Positions 35,448-49,164 of a stretch of 64,000 nucleotides of DNA are shown one piece after another. Positions within the stretch are counted from its first letter, which is position 1; the number at the start of each line of letters is the position of its first letter. The notes below the pieces were generated by a model. The model was given only the letters and a program-made list of their open reading frames with translations, was not told where the DNA came from and did not search any database. The DNA is taken from NCBI GenBank assembly GCA_023333565.1, contig JAJKFH010000948.1, positions 5,096,001 through 5,160,000 on the forward strand, in the 5' to 3' direction. The position numbers were made by a program, and so were the translations under genes. This DNA is from Puffinus mauretanicus (taxonomy: Eukaryota > Chordata > Aves > Procellariiformes > Procellariidae).

Positions 35448-37650
35448 TCATAGTGGTTCAGTTTGGAATATACAACCCAATTGCATACTGACAATTTTCA
35501 TTAAATATAGAAATATTTTGATCATTTCATTATTGAGTACTCTTAACAAAAAAAGAAACTTCAGTGTTTAAGTGTAAAAATGCAAGTGTTTAGAAGAATA
35601 GTTATACAAATTGTTGCAAGAAAGGAAACTTCACAGTTAAGCTCTTCTTCCTAGTTGAACAAGATAATCTCAGCAATGTTGATAGGAAAGAAATGCAGAT
35701 AGATAGAAAGAACTAAAGCATTTATCTTTAGTGGAAACATTTTTGCTGATGAAAATGCTAATTAACAGAAAGATTTAAGATTGAAAATATTAAGTATCTT
35801 TTTCAACTATACCTTGATTTAAGTTTGGTAAAGCAGCAAGAATTTGAAGCTTTCCAATTTCAGTGGTTTGATTTAGAAGGACAGTTGCAGTGAATTGTTA
35901 AAATTTGCTGTAAACACTTGAATAAATTAATATAGATTTGTTTTGATAGCAGTAGTTGAATCTTTGGCAGTGACTACAAGGATATGCTGATTTGCTTCCA
36001 TGAGAGCTAACACTGATTCATTTGAGATCTTCACAAGACCTTTTATGTAATCTTTGTTGAAGTATTATACTTTTTTCCTCCAATGAGGTATAGTTTATTT
36101 TAACTACGAATGGATGATGCAATCTGATAAGAACATATTCCATATGAAATTGAACCTTGGGGTTTTTTTTGTCTTTTGACATTACTGACATTATTTTCAC
36201 ATTATGCTAGGTTCCCCATTTCTGTTAGGACAGAAAGGACAACTGTCAAAGTTGAGCAGAGAAATTATTCTTTCCACTTCTGCATAAATGAGTAAATATT
36301 CGAACTATTGCAAGAAACGCTGAACCTCAAAATCATGATGATTTCTCCAACCCAAGTAATTTAGATAAGTCAATACTACCTTAAAATGGAATTTCCTCTA
36401 CAAGAAACCGATGACTATTGTCTTTGGAAATGCCAATTGCTTTCCAGAAAACAAGTTATAATTGCATGGTACATGTTATAGCAGGCATGAAAACCTAAGC
36501 AAACTCATTTCCTCTCACAAGATGGTTTCAACTTGAGGTCGTAAAACTGAAAGGTATTCTTTTTCTCTAGTGAATTATCAAAGAAAGATATGGAAGATCT
36601 AGCAATGATAGTCTAACACACATGTTATCTGCCAAATAACAGTAACTTTCACATGGTTCATAAGCCTTGATGTGAGTTTATCCAACCTGTGTGAAGACAC
36701 CTTCATCAAAGATGACCTGAGTTATATCTCTGGACATTGGCAGGTAATGGCATGTGCCAGAGACCAGAGAGGGTGTTATAGACCAGAGCTCATCAGGACT
36801 TTCTTGGGTATCAACCAATTCATCCATGCAAACAAACCAAGCACTAATCTTAATTTATGTCACAGGAACTGAGATTGATGTGAAGAAACTCAGGATGAAG
36901 AGAAGCAATGTAGGTACATTTTATCCAAAAGAGAATGATGTCATTGGAAAACCACAGGTAGAGTAACACCCACGGTGTGCAGATTTCGTGGAAAAGAAGT
37001 GTACTATCAATACTTACCAATATACAGAGTTTTATGAAAAGGCTGGAACACTGTGATATTTTTCAGAGCTAGGTTTCATCCTTAGGTTTTTGTTCCATAT
37101 TACTGAAAGCAGTAATTTAACTACTGGGTAGAAGATATTTCATTGTCAAATTGTCATTGTCATTTCAAGTGTTATTTTGACACTTACAGCAGATAAACAT
37201 TTTTTCTGGGAACAGTCAAAATTAGGCAAAAAGAGATCTGGAATGTTATCAGTTTTTTCCTTATTTCAGGTCTCTACCAAACCTGTGTTTATTTTCTTCC
37301 TGAATGAAAAAAAACCACCACCACCACACAAAATGGATGATTTGCATTGGATTTCCTGTCCAGACTTTACTATCTCCAATTAAAGTTTACTATGAAGTGT
37401 GAAATGGTGAATTTAAAAGCATTACTGAATTTTTTTCAGGTTAATAATTTAGTATAGCATCCACACCTTTATTTAGACTTCAGCAGGGCATTGTAACTAA
37501 ACCAGGAAAACCTGTTCTACCTGTGGTTTTACTGAGCAGTTTAGCAGAATTTTGTTTAAAGTCTTTCTGGTCATGCTAAATATACTTCTCTTGTGCTTAG
37601 CTGAACTTTCGCAATGTCTTGGAGAAATATCCAATTTTTAGCATAGCTTC

Positions 37651-37730
37651 AACATATACATGTGTGTACGCATATTTATATATATGTGTATATATACACT
37701 TACATGTGTGTGTGTGTATATATATAATTT
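37651..37730. repeat. alternating TA/TG/CA simple repeat
   Basis: About 80 bases of alternating purine-pyrimidine sequence, including TATATATATG, TGTATATATACA, (TG)6 and TATATATAT blocks. Such tracts vary in length and can adopt Z-DNA or cruciform forms. Confidence 0.9.
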
Positions 37731-38204
37731 GTTATGATGAAGACTTCGAGGTCTTTATCTTTTGAAAAATTAGATGGCCCAACCTTACTTTGTGGTGTAT
37801 CCTGAATTTTTCTTCCGCAATCATCTTTACCTTTACTAAAAAGAAATAATAAATAAAATCCCTGCACAGGAAATCCAGATAATGACAATTCTGGACAGCA
37901 ACATATAACTTTTAAAAATGTCCCCACATCAGCAGCAAAATGCTGCAATCGATTATGCCTTCAAATAATTATGGCATTTTTATAACACTATAAATCAGAT
38001 TAGTTCATGCCATTTTGCCATTTTTGGCTTTATCAAGTAGACATATACATGAATGTGTAAGATGAGCTTTAATATTTCTTTCTTTTTCCTGCTTTTCCCA
38101 AATTCCAGTAGTTTACACTTTTGAGATGGAGTTTTCCTTTTGTTTTGTTCTTAAATACTTGATTTCCATTGGGACAAAAGGGTTTTGTCTTTAGCAAGAG
38201 ACTT

Positions 38205-38233
38205 CTTGTGTGACCTTGGTCAAATCACTTCAG
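38205..38233 (+). mobile_element. MIR/CORE-SINE-like core remnant
   Basis: TGTGTGACCTTGGTCAAATC, continuing ACTTCAG, matches the well-conserved MIR core (tgtgaccttgggcaagtcactt) better than the copy at 10586 does. MIRs are rare and old in bird genomes. Homology beyond the core is not clear by eye. Confidence 0.55.
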
Positions 38234-38643
38234 AGCAGTGTCTCTACTTTCTTTCTAGCCTCTTGTTGGTCTATTTAAATAGCCAGCAGATTTTTGGGAC
38301 AATGATTGGCTATGCATTTCTAAGGTGCAAAAAAGCAAAATAAGGTCCTACTCTCAGTTGGAGTCTAAATACAACTGTAACACAAATAATGAAAAAAAAA
38401 TAAACCCCAACCAATTATATAGAACATACTAAAGGTTATAAAACTGGGCAGACTTTGGCTTACTCTAATCTTCAGTGGCAGATCATTCCATGTAAAAAAC
38501 TCCATGACTTATGCTTTATCAGTAGCTTTCATGTGCTTTCCCCTGGACTTATACCTCCTAGCTTTCCAAAGAGAAGCTATTAAAGTAACCAATATGGAAC
38601 AAGCAGGATCAATCTTTACTACAATTCTTACTTGTCATCCCCT

Positions 38644-38689
38644 ACTGCAAAAGAAAACATTATGTCACTGCAAAAGAAAACATTATGTC
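38644..38689. repeat. perfect tandem duplication, 2 x 23 bp
   Basis: ACTGCAAAAGAAAACATTAT then GTC occurs at 38644-38666 and again without change at 38667-38689. The lack of divergence suggests a recent slippage or duplication event, possibly polymorphic. Confidence 0.95.
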
Positions 38690-41600
38690 ACTTTACAATA
38701 GTAACTTTTCCTTGAAAATCCTTCTTTATAAATAAATGACATGCTGAGCATCCCCCAAGCTGATTGAATCTTAGAGCACGAGCTGCAGGAATAAAGATAC
38801 CATGATAATGTAGACTCAAGTAACATAAGATTTTTTTCATTATTTTTATTTTTTTAAAACAAACAAGAGAGAAGCAGGTATTTAAACATTTTTTGATTAC
38901 ATTTAATCACAATTGCAATTTCTTAGGATGGATGAGGTATGCATAACAAAAGTAGAGACAACTTGAAAATGTGCCAGAAACAAAGATTTGAATTCTCTGA
39001 CTATTCTAATGTGGCTTTAAAATGCCATATAATAAAATCAAATTATGCTTCATTGTAGAGCTGGTCAAATGAGGATTTGGAAAAAAGACTTCTAAATTTT
39101 TTTACTTACACTATTAATTTCAGCTTTCCCCAACAAGAAATTTTCCTACATCATCTTAACCACTTATTATTTCATGGATCAAGCAGGATAGCAATAGTAA
39201 AATTTATTCTTTTCAAGCATAATTATGCTATGGTTTTCAAACCCTCTTAACAGTTCTTGTTTACTAATTCATGTAAGTGTGACTGACTTTAAAATAGATC
39301 TGTCCTCCAAACTATGTTAGAAGTCTGTGAGTTCTATTTATATGGTTATATTGATATATATCTAAATCAAGTGCCACTGACAATTTCTCCTCTGCCATCT
39401 TAGAGAATGGATCCTTCTCAAAATTAGGATCATCTGTTTCAACTGCCTTAATGGTAAGGTACGATGATCACTCAAAAATTGACAGTTGTCTCCCAACGAT
39501 CCTCCCCCTCCCCCCAACTAAACCCCAAAATGCCCAATACATATATCTAGTTGGAATGGGCTGGGTTGTTTTCTCCTGCCATAAGAATCACACTCTGATT
39601 ACTGAGTATAGAGCAAAGAGAATACATCTCTACCAGTGATAAAGACTACTTGAGCATTTCATTCTTGCCTTTACTCAGATTATAAAGCCTAAATAAATAA
39701 CAAGAATTTATGACCTCATTTATGACTTGGCCTGTTTCCCTGTATGAGTAAAAACCTCCTTCTGCTCTAATTTGTATCAATCCCAACCTGTAGAAAGAGT
39801 GGAAGCTGTTAGGGCTGTGTGTTTCCATGAAGCCCCTCTTTAGTGGAGCACCAAGCTCAGACTGCAGCAGAGCCAGACCAAATTTAGAAATCAACAGCTA
39901 CCCAGGAACCAGAGTCAAACAAGGGACAAATCCAAGCAACACCAGTGCTGTTTTAAACAAACTCAGTGGCAAACCCTGTCTATAGGTGTCCCACTAGGAC
40001 TGACACTTATGCACAGTTTATCCTCCTTAGATAACTGTGGCAGGTTACAGAGTTTGAAGGCCTAAAACACCAGGCATTATCACTTTGCTTATAAAATGAC
40101 AAAAACATGGAAGAATATTGAAAGTAAAACCAAAGCTCTCAATTAATAAAGAATATGTTGTCTTATGTCTCCTTTTTTTTTTCTTCTCTTGTTCCCTTAC
40201 TATAAATCATTGCTTCCCCCATTTACTTCAATTTTCTTCTTATTCTATGCCTACAATGAAATTTGTCACCTAATTTTTGCTAATTAAATGTCCAGTCTTA
40301 TTATTCATTTATTATCCCAGTATAATTAGCCAGGAAAAGTCACTTCAAAGAAGCAATTCACCCCTGCTAAGACGGGAATCTTCCTCAAGTCTTAATTTTC
40401 GCCAATACTTACAGTACTAAGGCTGTAGCTCCATGATTAATAAGCTAATTTACACTAGCACTGATGCAGTCTTGCCATGGCTCCATCACTTATGCCCCTT
40501 GCTCCCATCACCTTCCCTCAGCCAACAAACAGTATTGAGGAAACAGATCAGCAGCGAACAAGCCACTGGCACAAGTGGGAAGGGAATATAGCAACCTAAC
40601 TTTTGCCTAGCTTTTAAAACACTGATTTTTACTTGTAAAGAAACTCTAGTTCTTGAAACTCTGTCCAGATCAGGTCTTGAAAGGATCCAATCTCTTCAGA
40701 TCTTCAGAAGTAGTTACTCTAGGCTGGTAAGCATTCTTTTACCAATTTACTGGAGTGTTCAGTTTATAGACAACTGTGAAATAATGTCCTGCTGGCCTTC
40801 CAAGAGTGGTTAACTCCACTCTAATCAGCTGCATGATACTTGCTATATGTCTCTACAACTGAAAACACATCCAAATCATTGGTATTAATAATTTGCTAAA
40901 GTAGAATACATTTGTGACTACATGTAAAAATAATGGTGCTCATACATTGTTTCAGCATACAATTTGTAGCATAATTTGTAGCAAGTTATTTTATTGATAT
41001 TTATAGACAAATAAGACTATCAGGGAAGTCCAACATTCTACCTTGTTATTAAATGCATTTAGATGTCACTATTAATGCTGCGAGAAATCTGTTGCTCTAT
41101 TGATTCTAAGATATTTAACCTCAGAGAAACACTTTTTTAAGGCTTTTCCATAGATGTGAGAAGAGTAGCAGACATGCACACTTAATTTTGGATGGAATAA
41201 AATTATCTACACCATGAGCATGACTTTACGTTTTTTGCCTCTCCAGAGGTTGGTCATCATAGATCAGATCGCTAACAACTGGAGATATTCGTTTCAACCA
41301 AAAGAAAGGGGCTTTCTCTTTTGGCGATGAAGTCAAGGTAGTCTAGTCTGCAAGGCTAACAGCACTAGCAATGGAAGTAGCAGTCCTAAAAAGAAGGCAA
41401 AGATGTCTACAAATAAAAGCACACAAAATAGAATTACACTTCCCTCCCCCCCCCGCCAATGCTTTTACCACTCGAGATACAGGTCTTGATTCCAAAAAAT
41501 AGATTCCTGAAGAACTTGAACATTGCCTGAACTGCTGTTGATTGGTGCAAGACAGACCCAGATGTGTATAAATACTTCTGATTAACTAGCATCTCTTTGA

Positions 41601-44510
41601 GAGCAGGCTAATTCACAGTTAGTTAATAAAAGTTTTAATAGAGGGATTTTGGTGGCCATCTAAATATGGGTTCAGGATTTTAATATGAAACCTTTTATTT
41701 AGTTTTTAAAATTAGATACAACAGCATTAAAGTGCCTTTCTGATTCTAATCTTTTCTGATTCTATTGTTATAAAGCGATTTTCTGATATCTGTGACTGAG
41801 TTATCAACAATCAGGAAGTGCCAGATTAAACATGTGTCCTTTCTTTCTACAGCAGTCTGGTTAACATCACTGAATTTAATATTCTTTATTTGCAACCATG
41901 GAAGAAAAAGTACAGTTTGTGATCAGTAGAGTACTCAAGAGCTCTCACTGTGCCTCATCGCCCTGCAGAAAATCTCCTCTTAAAATTTTGTTGCTGACAC
42001 ATGAAGCATATGTAATTAAGCAGATAACATTTTTACAGCTCATCTGTTTGCAAGATTATTGATTGGTTATGGGGCCTTCATTTAAGTATAAACATGTCCG
42101 TACTGCATATTCTGATGGCTCAATAAAAGATTTAAAAAGGGAAATACAGAAACAACAGGTAATTCTTCAGGTCTCAGAAGAAAGAGACAGAGCACGTGCA
42201 TTATTGTAGATGCATCCCAAAATACTAAAGGTGTCCCCCCAGCCTTCCCCTGGAGCTGAAATCCAGCTTTCCAAAAGCACAGCAGCATTGCAACCCCCCT
42301 CATCTTAAGATTACTGATTTCCTGTCTAAATGCCTGCCAAAGCTTCATACTGAATGGCTGCACCATTGCTCCCCCACATCCAGGGACACTAGCTTCTAAT
42401 ATGTTTCTGACCTCTATGGCCAACTGAAGTTATCTGCCTCCCCTAATGGTCCTCTAATCTACCCTTCTCTCCAAGACTTACCTAGGCTATCATAATTTAT
42501 TTGTAAATCAAAACAATAAGCCTTCGTCTTGTCCAACTAACTGTTTTTGCAATCTCACTAACTTAAGGAAAAAAGCTGGAATGAAAAACACTGAAAATTG
42601 AAAGGGAAAAAGGACAATGAAATCTTTGTTGCTATATTCTTACTCCAAGTTCTTTTCTGCTACCCATGGAAGACCCTGTCATAGATGACTCAGAGTTTCA
42701 TCACAGAAACAAATTTTGTAAAGTAATAACCTGAAGTCCCTGCTTCAGTGCTATACTGTGAAAATAGTAAATAAACCATTTGGACTGCATCTGTGAATAT
42801 GCAGGTGTTGGTTAATATGTAAAAATAAGATGCTGAGGTTTTAATTAATGATCTTACACCAGTTTTCACCACCCTAAAGTAATATTCATAGAATATTATT
42901 TTTCACCTGTGGTACAGTTAGATCAGCAATTTAACTTCCCATTATTGAAAAAAAAAAAAAACATTTGGGTAATGCCCTTTTCCTTCTTTCCTGAGAAGGA
43001 GAAAAGTATATAGAAACAGAAATGATTTGAAAGACCCCCAGAAAAAACTACATGGGGTAGTTTTGTTCTATCGCTCCTCCATATTACCCATTACTTTGTC
43101 TACACCATTCATAATTTTTTAAATGGTAAGTGGGTTAAGAATGAATTCAGATAAGTGTTAAATAGTCTACTGATTTTTTCTTCTTCTGGTCTATTTTGAT
43201 TAGCTTGTCTCATATCTAAACTCTATAAAGATGAGCAGACGTTAGCATCTTGCTTTCCTAATGGGTAACAGAGCTAAATGAAACTCAGAAATGTTGGAAT
43301 TTAATGTTATATTCTATACACATACCCTTCATAAAGAAACTGCAGACGAAATCTTCATAGGACACTAAACATACCAAAGAGCAGGTGGAGTACTATTGAA
43401 GCATATCTCTTACGTAGGATGTGGAAGATTTGCAATTATGCTACAATCTCTTCTCACTTTTGGATTTTTCATCAATAAACTTACACATCTTGGTATCTAT
43501 ATATCCGGAAAGAACCCCAAACAACCCTTCTATAAGAAGACGCTTTTTTATACTGCCACAGATGGGAGAGCATTGTCTCCACAGTCAAAATACCTCCTAC
43601 AATCATCTTTTAGCTTGTGAATATAAAAATGGTGGAAGATGAATGTAGCCTTCAAGGAAGCTATCAGAATGAAGACACCCTCTGGCAATTACCGAATCAT
43701 ATATTTATTTTTTCATCATATGTTTATGCATAGGAGAAGCGTGAAAGAAGCAGCTGTAAGAAAAAGTAAAAAAAGATGGGAAGATATTTAAAATATTTTA
43801 GTTCACATTTATTAACGAAAAATCTAGTAAAACCTACTGAAAGTTGAAGGTCTATTTTGAACCTGTTCTATATAAGCATTCTGATAGCAAGGTCGTCTTT
43901 TTTTTAATTCATCCTGTAAACACTGTTATGCTTGCTACTTGTGGCTTGGCTTTCCAGGTTGGACATGCACCTTTACAAATTTCTGGCTTATGCATATGCA
44001 TCCCGCTAAAGATTAAGCTGAATTCAGTAGGAACCTTTCAGTAAGTGGTATTTCAAGGACTAGGGGTGCTGTCAACTTTTTGTGCCCAGATCAGGGTGCC
44101 TGGCCTGAAGATAGACAGTTGCATATTAACTGAAAAATGACTCCTTGATTACTGAAACACAAAAGTACACATTTAAAGGAAAACAAAACAAAAAACTCTC
44201 CTTTCTAGAAAGGGGTGAGAATATAGTGTAGGGGGGCTATACTGCACCATCACAGTAGACATGGAGGTAACTGTATTGCTTCAGGAAACCAACTGTGTTT
44301 TTGAAAGACACTTTCTTTTCTTCACTTACCACTTTCATATTTCTTGCAGAGGATGAGGTGGGGTGAAAGAGATACTACCACTGGCCTAATATTCCCACAG
44401 GACAAGTCAGGTGATATTCCAAGCCCCTTCTTCCTGAATGCTCAAATAACTTGCTCCTTTTGTCCCTTTGACTGACTAGGGAGCTGTTCCCTATGTCTCC
44501 CATCCACTGC

Positions 44511-44702
44511 AGAGAATCTCTTAATTCCTCCCAAAACTTCCCCTCCCTCCCATTCTGTTTACCACAAATCTCCAAATTTCAGTTTTCCTTCCACTCTGGC
44601 TCTCCTAACTATTCCAAAGCTACCATTTCCTTTCCCTTCAAATCTTCTCCCACCTATTCCTTTTTCCCCATCCCCATGTCCCCTAACACAGACCCTCCTT
44701 AA
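44511..44702. repeat. polypyrimidine-rich region
   Basis: About 190 bases strongly enriched for C and T on the plus strand (repeated CCTCCC, CTTCCCC, TTTCCCTTC and CCCCATCC blocks). Mirror-symmetric purine/pyrimidine DNA can form triplexes. The overlapping open frames are low-complexity and I do not call them genes. Confidence 0.75.
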
Positions 44703-46589
44703 CAGCCAAAGCTGCTGAGCTCTCCCTGTTCTGTCTTGGCCAGCTCCGCCACTGGCAGAGGCCACGATCCTACACTTCCACCAGCAGGCACCTACTTTTC
44801 CCTGGGCACCACAGCTGGTGCACCCCCCTCTTGTCCCAAACTTGAACTCTGGACTCTTGCTCTGAAAGGTTTTGCAGAAACTTCAGGCACAGCCAGGACA
44901 ACATTCTCAGGTGACATCCTGAAGGCAGAAAGAATGACACACACAGGAAAAAAGGAGGATGTTTTCTGACCTGCCCACCTTCCTTTCTTATCAGTTAATT
45001 GAAGTGCTATAGATCCCACTTCGCAGCAGTTTCGTGTCCCTCTTGACTCAATCCAGACATACTGGTTAGCAGTCTTTTCTCCTTCCTCTTTCCTGCTACT
45101 GTTTGGTCACTGCTAAGAAAAGAAAAAAATAACAGATAGACATTTACTGCTTCTATCTCATTTTCTCCTCCTCGTAGGAGGCCATGTAAGGAGACCACTG
45201 ATAATTTACTCTCTTCTAGAATACATATGCTAAACCACAGTCTGGCCTGGCACACTTAGAATTGGAGCGTATCACAATGGATTTACAACAATACATTTTA
45301 ATTAATCACCCTCCAGAGTTTCAGTTGGAATTAATACCACACACGGCCTCATTTGGAATTGTTTTTAAATCAAGTGTGTTAACACACCATCTTTTTCCCC
45401 ACTCAGTCAGTCTTTGAATTTGGCAAAAAAGCTGGCTGAATTTTTGCCAAGGTGATTCATTTCATCCAGACCTCTAATTGTATTTGGACAATTAGGGAGA
45501 GAGGTGGGAGCAGTTCAACAAGTCAAGAGGATTTTATAAATAAAAATTTGTCTAGTATAATGGAAAGCATTAGCTACCAAGTAAAATGATACAAATAGAA
45601 AGATAATATTTGCTGAAGAAAAATAAAATCAAAACTGACCTTTCTGCAATTATGCAGGTTGATTTGCTGGATGAGAAAACTACAGAGGTTGGAATGAAAC
45701 GGGAAAATGAATGCAGTCATAAAAATCCAGGCCTACATAACTAGTAAGTCAAGTCTGCTATCCCAAGACAACAGAGACCATACCTTGAGCCCCATAGATA
45801 CTGAGAGACCACGCTGGTCCTTAATTTCAGATATTTCCCATTACGCTATTTTCCCCAGGTTCCAGTTACATACTGCACTAGGCTACATTTGGTAAGAGTG
45901 GTCAAGGACCATAGATAACAATCATTTGATTAGTTTAAGTCAACATAGCGGTGAACTCTGATTTAAACTATATTTATATTTATGTTTGATCTGCTATTTA
46001 TTCTACTAACAAAATATTTATGTTGTGAAAATACCATGAGTTTTTACTACATCAAATTTTATCCTTGTTAAGAGTTAATGTACAGTCCTCACTGCAAGAA
46101 ATCAGAGCAGAGTTCTGTACAGACCGAGCCATACATTCTTTGGGAAAGAAAAGTAGTACTGAAAATCAGCAGGTGTTTGGATTTACAGAGGGTGCACAAT
46201 TTTCTCCTCTGCTGTATTTGACTTTTTAAAGAATGAAACATGAATAATCACCACTTACTTTTCTTTCAAGCACTTCATAAATAGAAAATCAGTCTTTTTA
46301 TTGTACTCCAAACAAGCAATGCTAGAATAACAATTCACTTCCTTAACTTTATTGGTACGGCATCACAAATCAAGTGTAACATCATCAAAATGACACAAGA
46401 AAACTTTTTTATATTTGTTTTTCCAATGCTGTGAGTAGTGATTCTCTGTATTTTGCTCGAACCGTTCATTTTCACCAGAAGACAGTTGAAGGCAAATATA
46501 ATCATTTTCTGAGTCGTTTTAAAAATAACTGAGAGACTGATTTTCCATTGTCCTGAAGAATATATAGTCATTTAGATGATGCAGAATGG

Positions 46590-46680
46590 TCCCAGTTCAG
46601 CAATCTGCTTAAAGTGCATGCCTGACTAAGTGCGTGAATAGTCCCATTGATTTCAAAAGCAATACTTACATCCTTAACAA
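46590..46680. mobile_element. candidate ancient amniote interspersed repeat
   Basis: The order 'ttcagcaatctgcttaaagtg' type sequence, a GCATG block, 'gcgtgaatagtcccattgatttcaa' and a weakly mirrored continuation resembles an old palindromic repeat of birds, turtles and crocodilians, whose consensus pairs GCTTAA...TAGTCCCATTGA with its complement. Only part is present and it is diverged. The family name is not certain from memory. Confidence 0.4.
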
Positions 46681-47737
46681 GAGGCACACTCGGGAAAGAT
46701 GGACTGAATCAGAGCTGAAGTAGGAGTCAGCCTCTCTCCAGCCCAGACACTGGCACTTCACACCATGCACCCACCTAAATGTCTTTGCAGAGTGCAGGAC
46801 GGTGTCCGACTCTGTCCGACACCTGTCTAGATTGAGTTAAAGGGTGACCAGGCTGCTAGTTACAGGTCCTCAAAACAATAACTAGGCCTACAATGGGCTG
46901 CCAGATAGCTGCAAGGCTGTTTTAAGCAAATAAACTCCACTATTTTAACTGGTGTGGTACATGCATGCAAGTTCATCTCTTTAGGAAATAATTGTGTGAA
47001 ACCTCTAAATGCACAAAATTGCACAAAACCAGTAAGTCAGCTAAATAAATAACAGAACGTAAGAAAAATGTAATTCATAATGTAATCAGAGAATTATTAG
47101 TAAGGTGTAAAAACCGATTAAAGATGACAAATCATAGATTATATTTTTGGAACACTGTTTCCATGTTCAGAGCAGGATTACTCTGTTTCTACCACTAAGG
47201 TCCCTGGGGATTCTAAAGCTAAACACCATTATCTACCTTAAACAGACTGAATTATATATCAGATTGGTTTGCATTATAAATTTATATGTAATCAGTTGTG
47301 TTCACTAAATTTAGGTGCTAACAATTTTTAAGATATACACAAAAAGCAAAGATAAATAATGGGTTGATAGATAAAGTACGTTTAAAGATATTCTAATGAA
47401 ATGAATTTCTAACAAGCAATATTAATGATGTTTTACAGTTTGATTTGCTTTATAGGTCGGTTACATTTATTTTAGTTTCTTTTTATAGGTGTTTAATTTC
47501 ATTTCATATAAAGCAAGACATAGATGGAAACAGTTGTTAAAACAAAACTGCATTAAAGTTGAGAGTTTTGAAATTATCATTTATCTTTTTTTTCTTTAAC
47601 TTCTAACCATTATTCTTCTAAACAGGGCAAGTTTTAGGATTCTAGGTACACAGCTGATGTCTTAACTAGAAACTCTGTTAGGTTTACCTCTCCAAATCAT
47701 AAAGTTACTCTAGTGTACACAGCTCTAACAAATAGCT

Positions 47738-48355
47738 TTGACATTCTCAGGTCTTGTAATGTTGCTCTCCAGGATCCCATCTCCCTCTCTTTCATCACTT
47801 GTTCCACCATGTCATGATACAAAGATACTTTGCTCCTTTTATGTCATGACCTCAGCCCCACAGGACTGGGAAGTAAGCCACAGGTTGGCTGTGGATGGTC
47901 TAGGGAAGGATCTCTGCCACCATCTATTGGTGAACTGCTGGAAGAGAGCAAGAAGGCCCTACTCATTTCCCTCTCTACTTCCCCCTCTCAGGAAGAGCTT
48001 TCTGTGCAGAAGTCCTCTGGACCCGTACCTACCCTTCTGCCTACACTTGTGCCATAGAAAAATGCAGTGAGACCTGCTGAGCGAACTGGTAGTGGTCTCC
48101 ATCTGCCACGTACTAGACCTATTGACCTTAACGCCAGGGAGGCAGTATCAGTCCGAGAACGCATCTCATGGCACAGTCCAGTCACCAGAGTGTTTCTGTT
48201 CGACACCAGGCGGTATCGCTGGACCCGACATCAACAGCCAAAGGCAACAGCGTAGCAAATTACCACACAGAGACAACAGCACCGCTTACAATACGCCTCT
48301 AAATATAATGGCCTGCCAGGACACAAGGACTAAGCAATGCTCTAGATAGACCTAC
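47738..48355. other. GC-richer region with CpG-dense core, unidentified
   Basis: About twelve CpGs lie between 48085 and 48295 (for example GAGCGAAC, CACGTAC, TTAACGCC, GTCCGAGAACGC, TTCGAC, GGCGGTATCGC, CCCGAC, AGCGTAG, ACCGCT, ATACGCC), one per roughly 20 bases. Neighbouring kilobases have almost none. Open frames cross it in several phases (48067-48255 and 48092-48349 on plus, 47988-48206 on minus), but none resembles a protein family I know. A non-CR1 insertion, an old LTR, an exon or an unmethylated regulatory element all remain possible. Confidence 0.35.
47918..47930 (-). promoter_or_regulatory. weak CTCF-like motif
   Basis: The minus strand reads CCAATAGATGGTG, matching the CTCF core CCASYAGRKGGCR at 11 of 13 positions. 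It shares 12 of 13 bases with the motif at 49165-49177 and has the same orientation. Confidence 0.25.
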
Positions 48356-49164
48356 CCCAAGATATTCCAATTAGAATAACCAAAGAAATTTAATACAGTC
48401 AAAATTTCAAGTGGGAACACAAGTCAGTGTGTTGAATTCAAGAACTGCTAGGCATTTAAGCCTCACTCTTCTTGCTCAAACCTTACACCAATGTGGTATT
48501 GGCACATGTGAGATCAAAAGATGAATAATATTTATTTCCTAGTAATACACATAGTCATTTCATTGCATGGTGCCTTTTCCCATACTGACTGTTTTCCCTG
48601 TACTTATCACTCTCTTAGCACTGCCTATCTACTTCATATTTCTCTATTAATTTTCTTAAATATCTTCTGTTCTCCTTGCCTCTTCTCCATATTCAGCTTT
48701 ATTTAATCTATTCAGATTGTTATTTTCCCATCTCCAACAGTATTTCTTGCAATCTTGTAACCCCTTGCTTGTCACTTTCTTTTCTCCCCTCAACCCACTG
48801 TAGGTATCTTTTATTTTCTTCTTCTTGGCCTTAGTTATCTTCTATTTCAAGAGTGTCCCTTCATATATTTTCTTCTTTGAATCCCTCCCAATATACCTTC
48901 ACTTGTTGTGCCACCATGTTTACTTCAAGCTGTCACCCACGAGAGCGGTAGCAATCTCCTTCTCTTGCCAGCAAAAGTACTCCATCAAAAATCTTCATGT
49001 GGTATATGAGTCTGTATTCAAGGTAGTACTACACAATAAATTAGACAGAACATTTGTACCATCTGTTCAGAGTAGCTGTAAAGAGTTGCACAGACGTCGG
49101 TTTCATTGCACAACAACAAATTTTATTGGTCTTAGTAACCCCAGGGACTATACTACACAGTGAG

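Larger units (their letters stand above)
35448..47737. other. AT-rich non-coding DNA, no gene seen
   Basis: Twelve kilobases without a recognisable exon; open frames reach at most 113 codons (42082-42423, minus) and show no domain or motif. Simple repeats, a MIR-like core, a polypyrimidine region and an ancient repeat are listed separately. Short homopolymers include A-runs near 42944-42961 and C9 at 41446-41454. A small direct repeat of GTCCGAC occurs near 46803-46820. Nothing else is supported. Confidence 0.65.

Noticed and set aside
44493..45255. Overlapping frames on both strands in a polypyrimidine region
   Set aside because: Low-complexity Pro/Ser/Phe and Gly/Arg composition expected from C/T-rich DNA; no motifs.
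48067..48355. Endogenous viral element or nuclear mitochondrial copy
   Set aside because: I could align neither the translations nor the DNA with any such sequence I know; left as an unexplained CpG-dense block.
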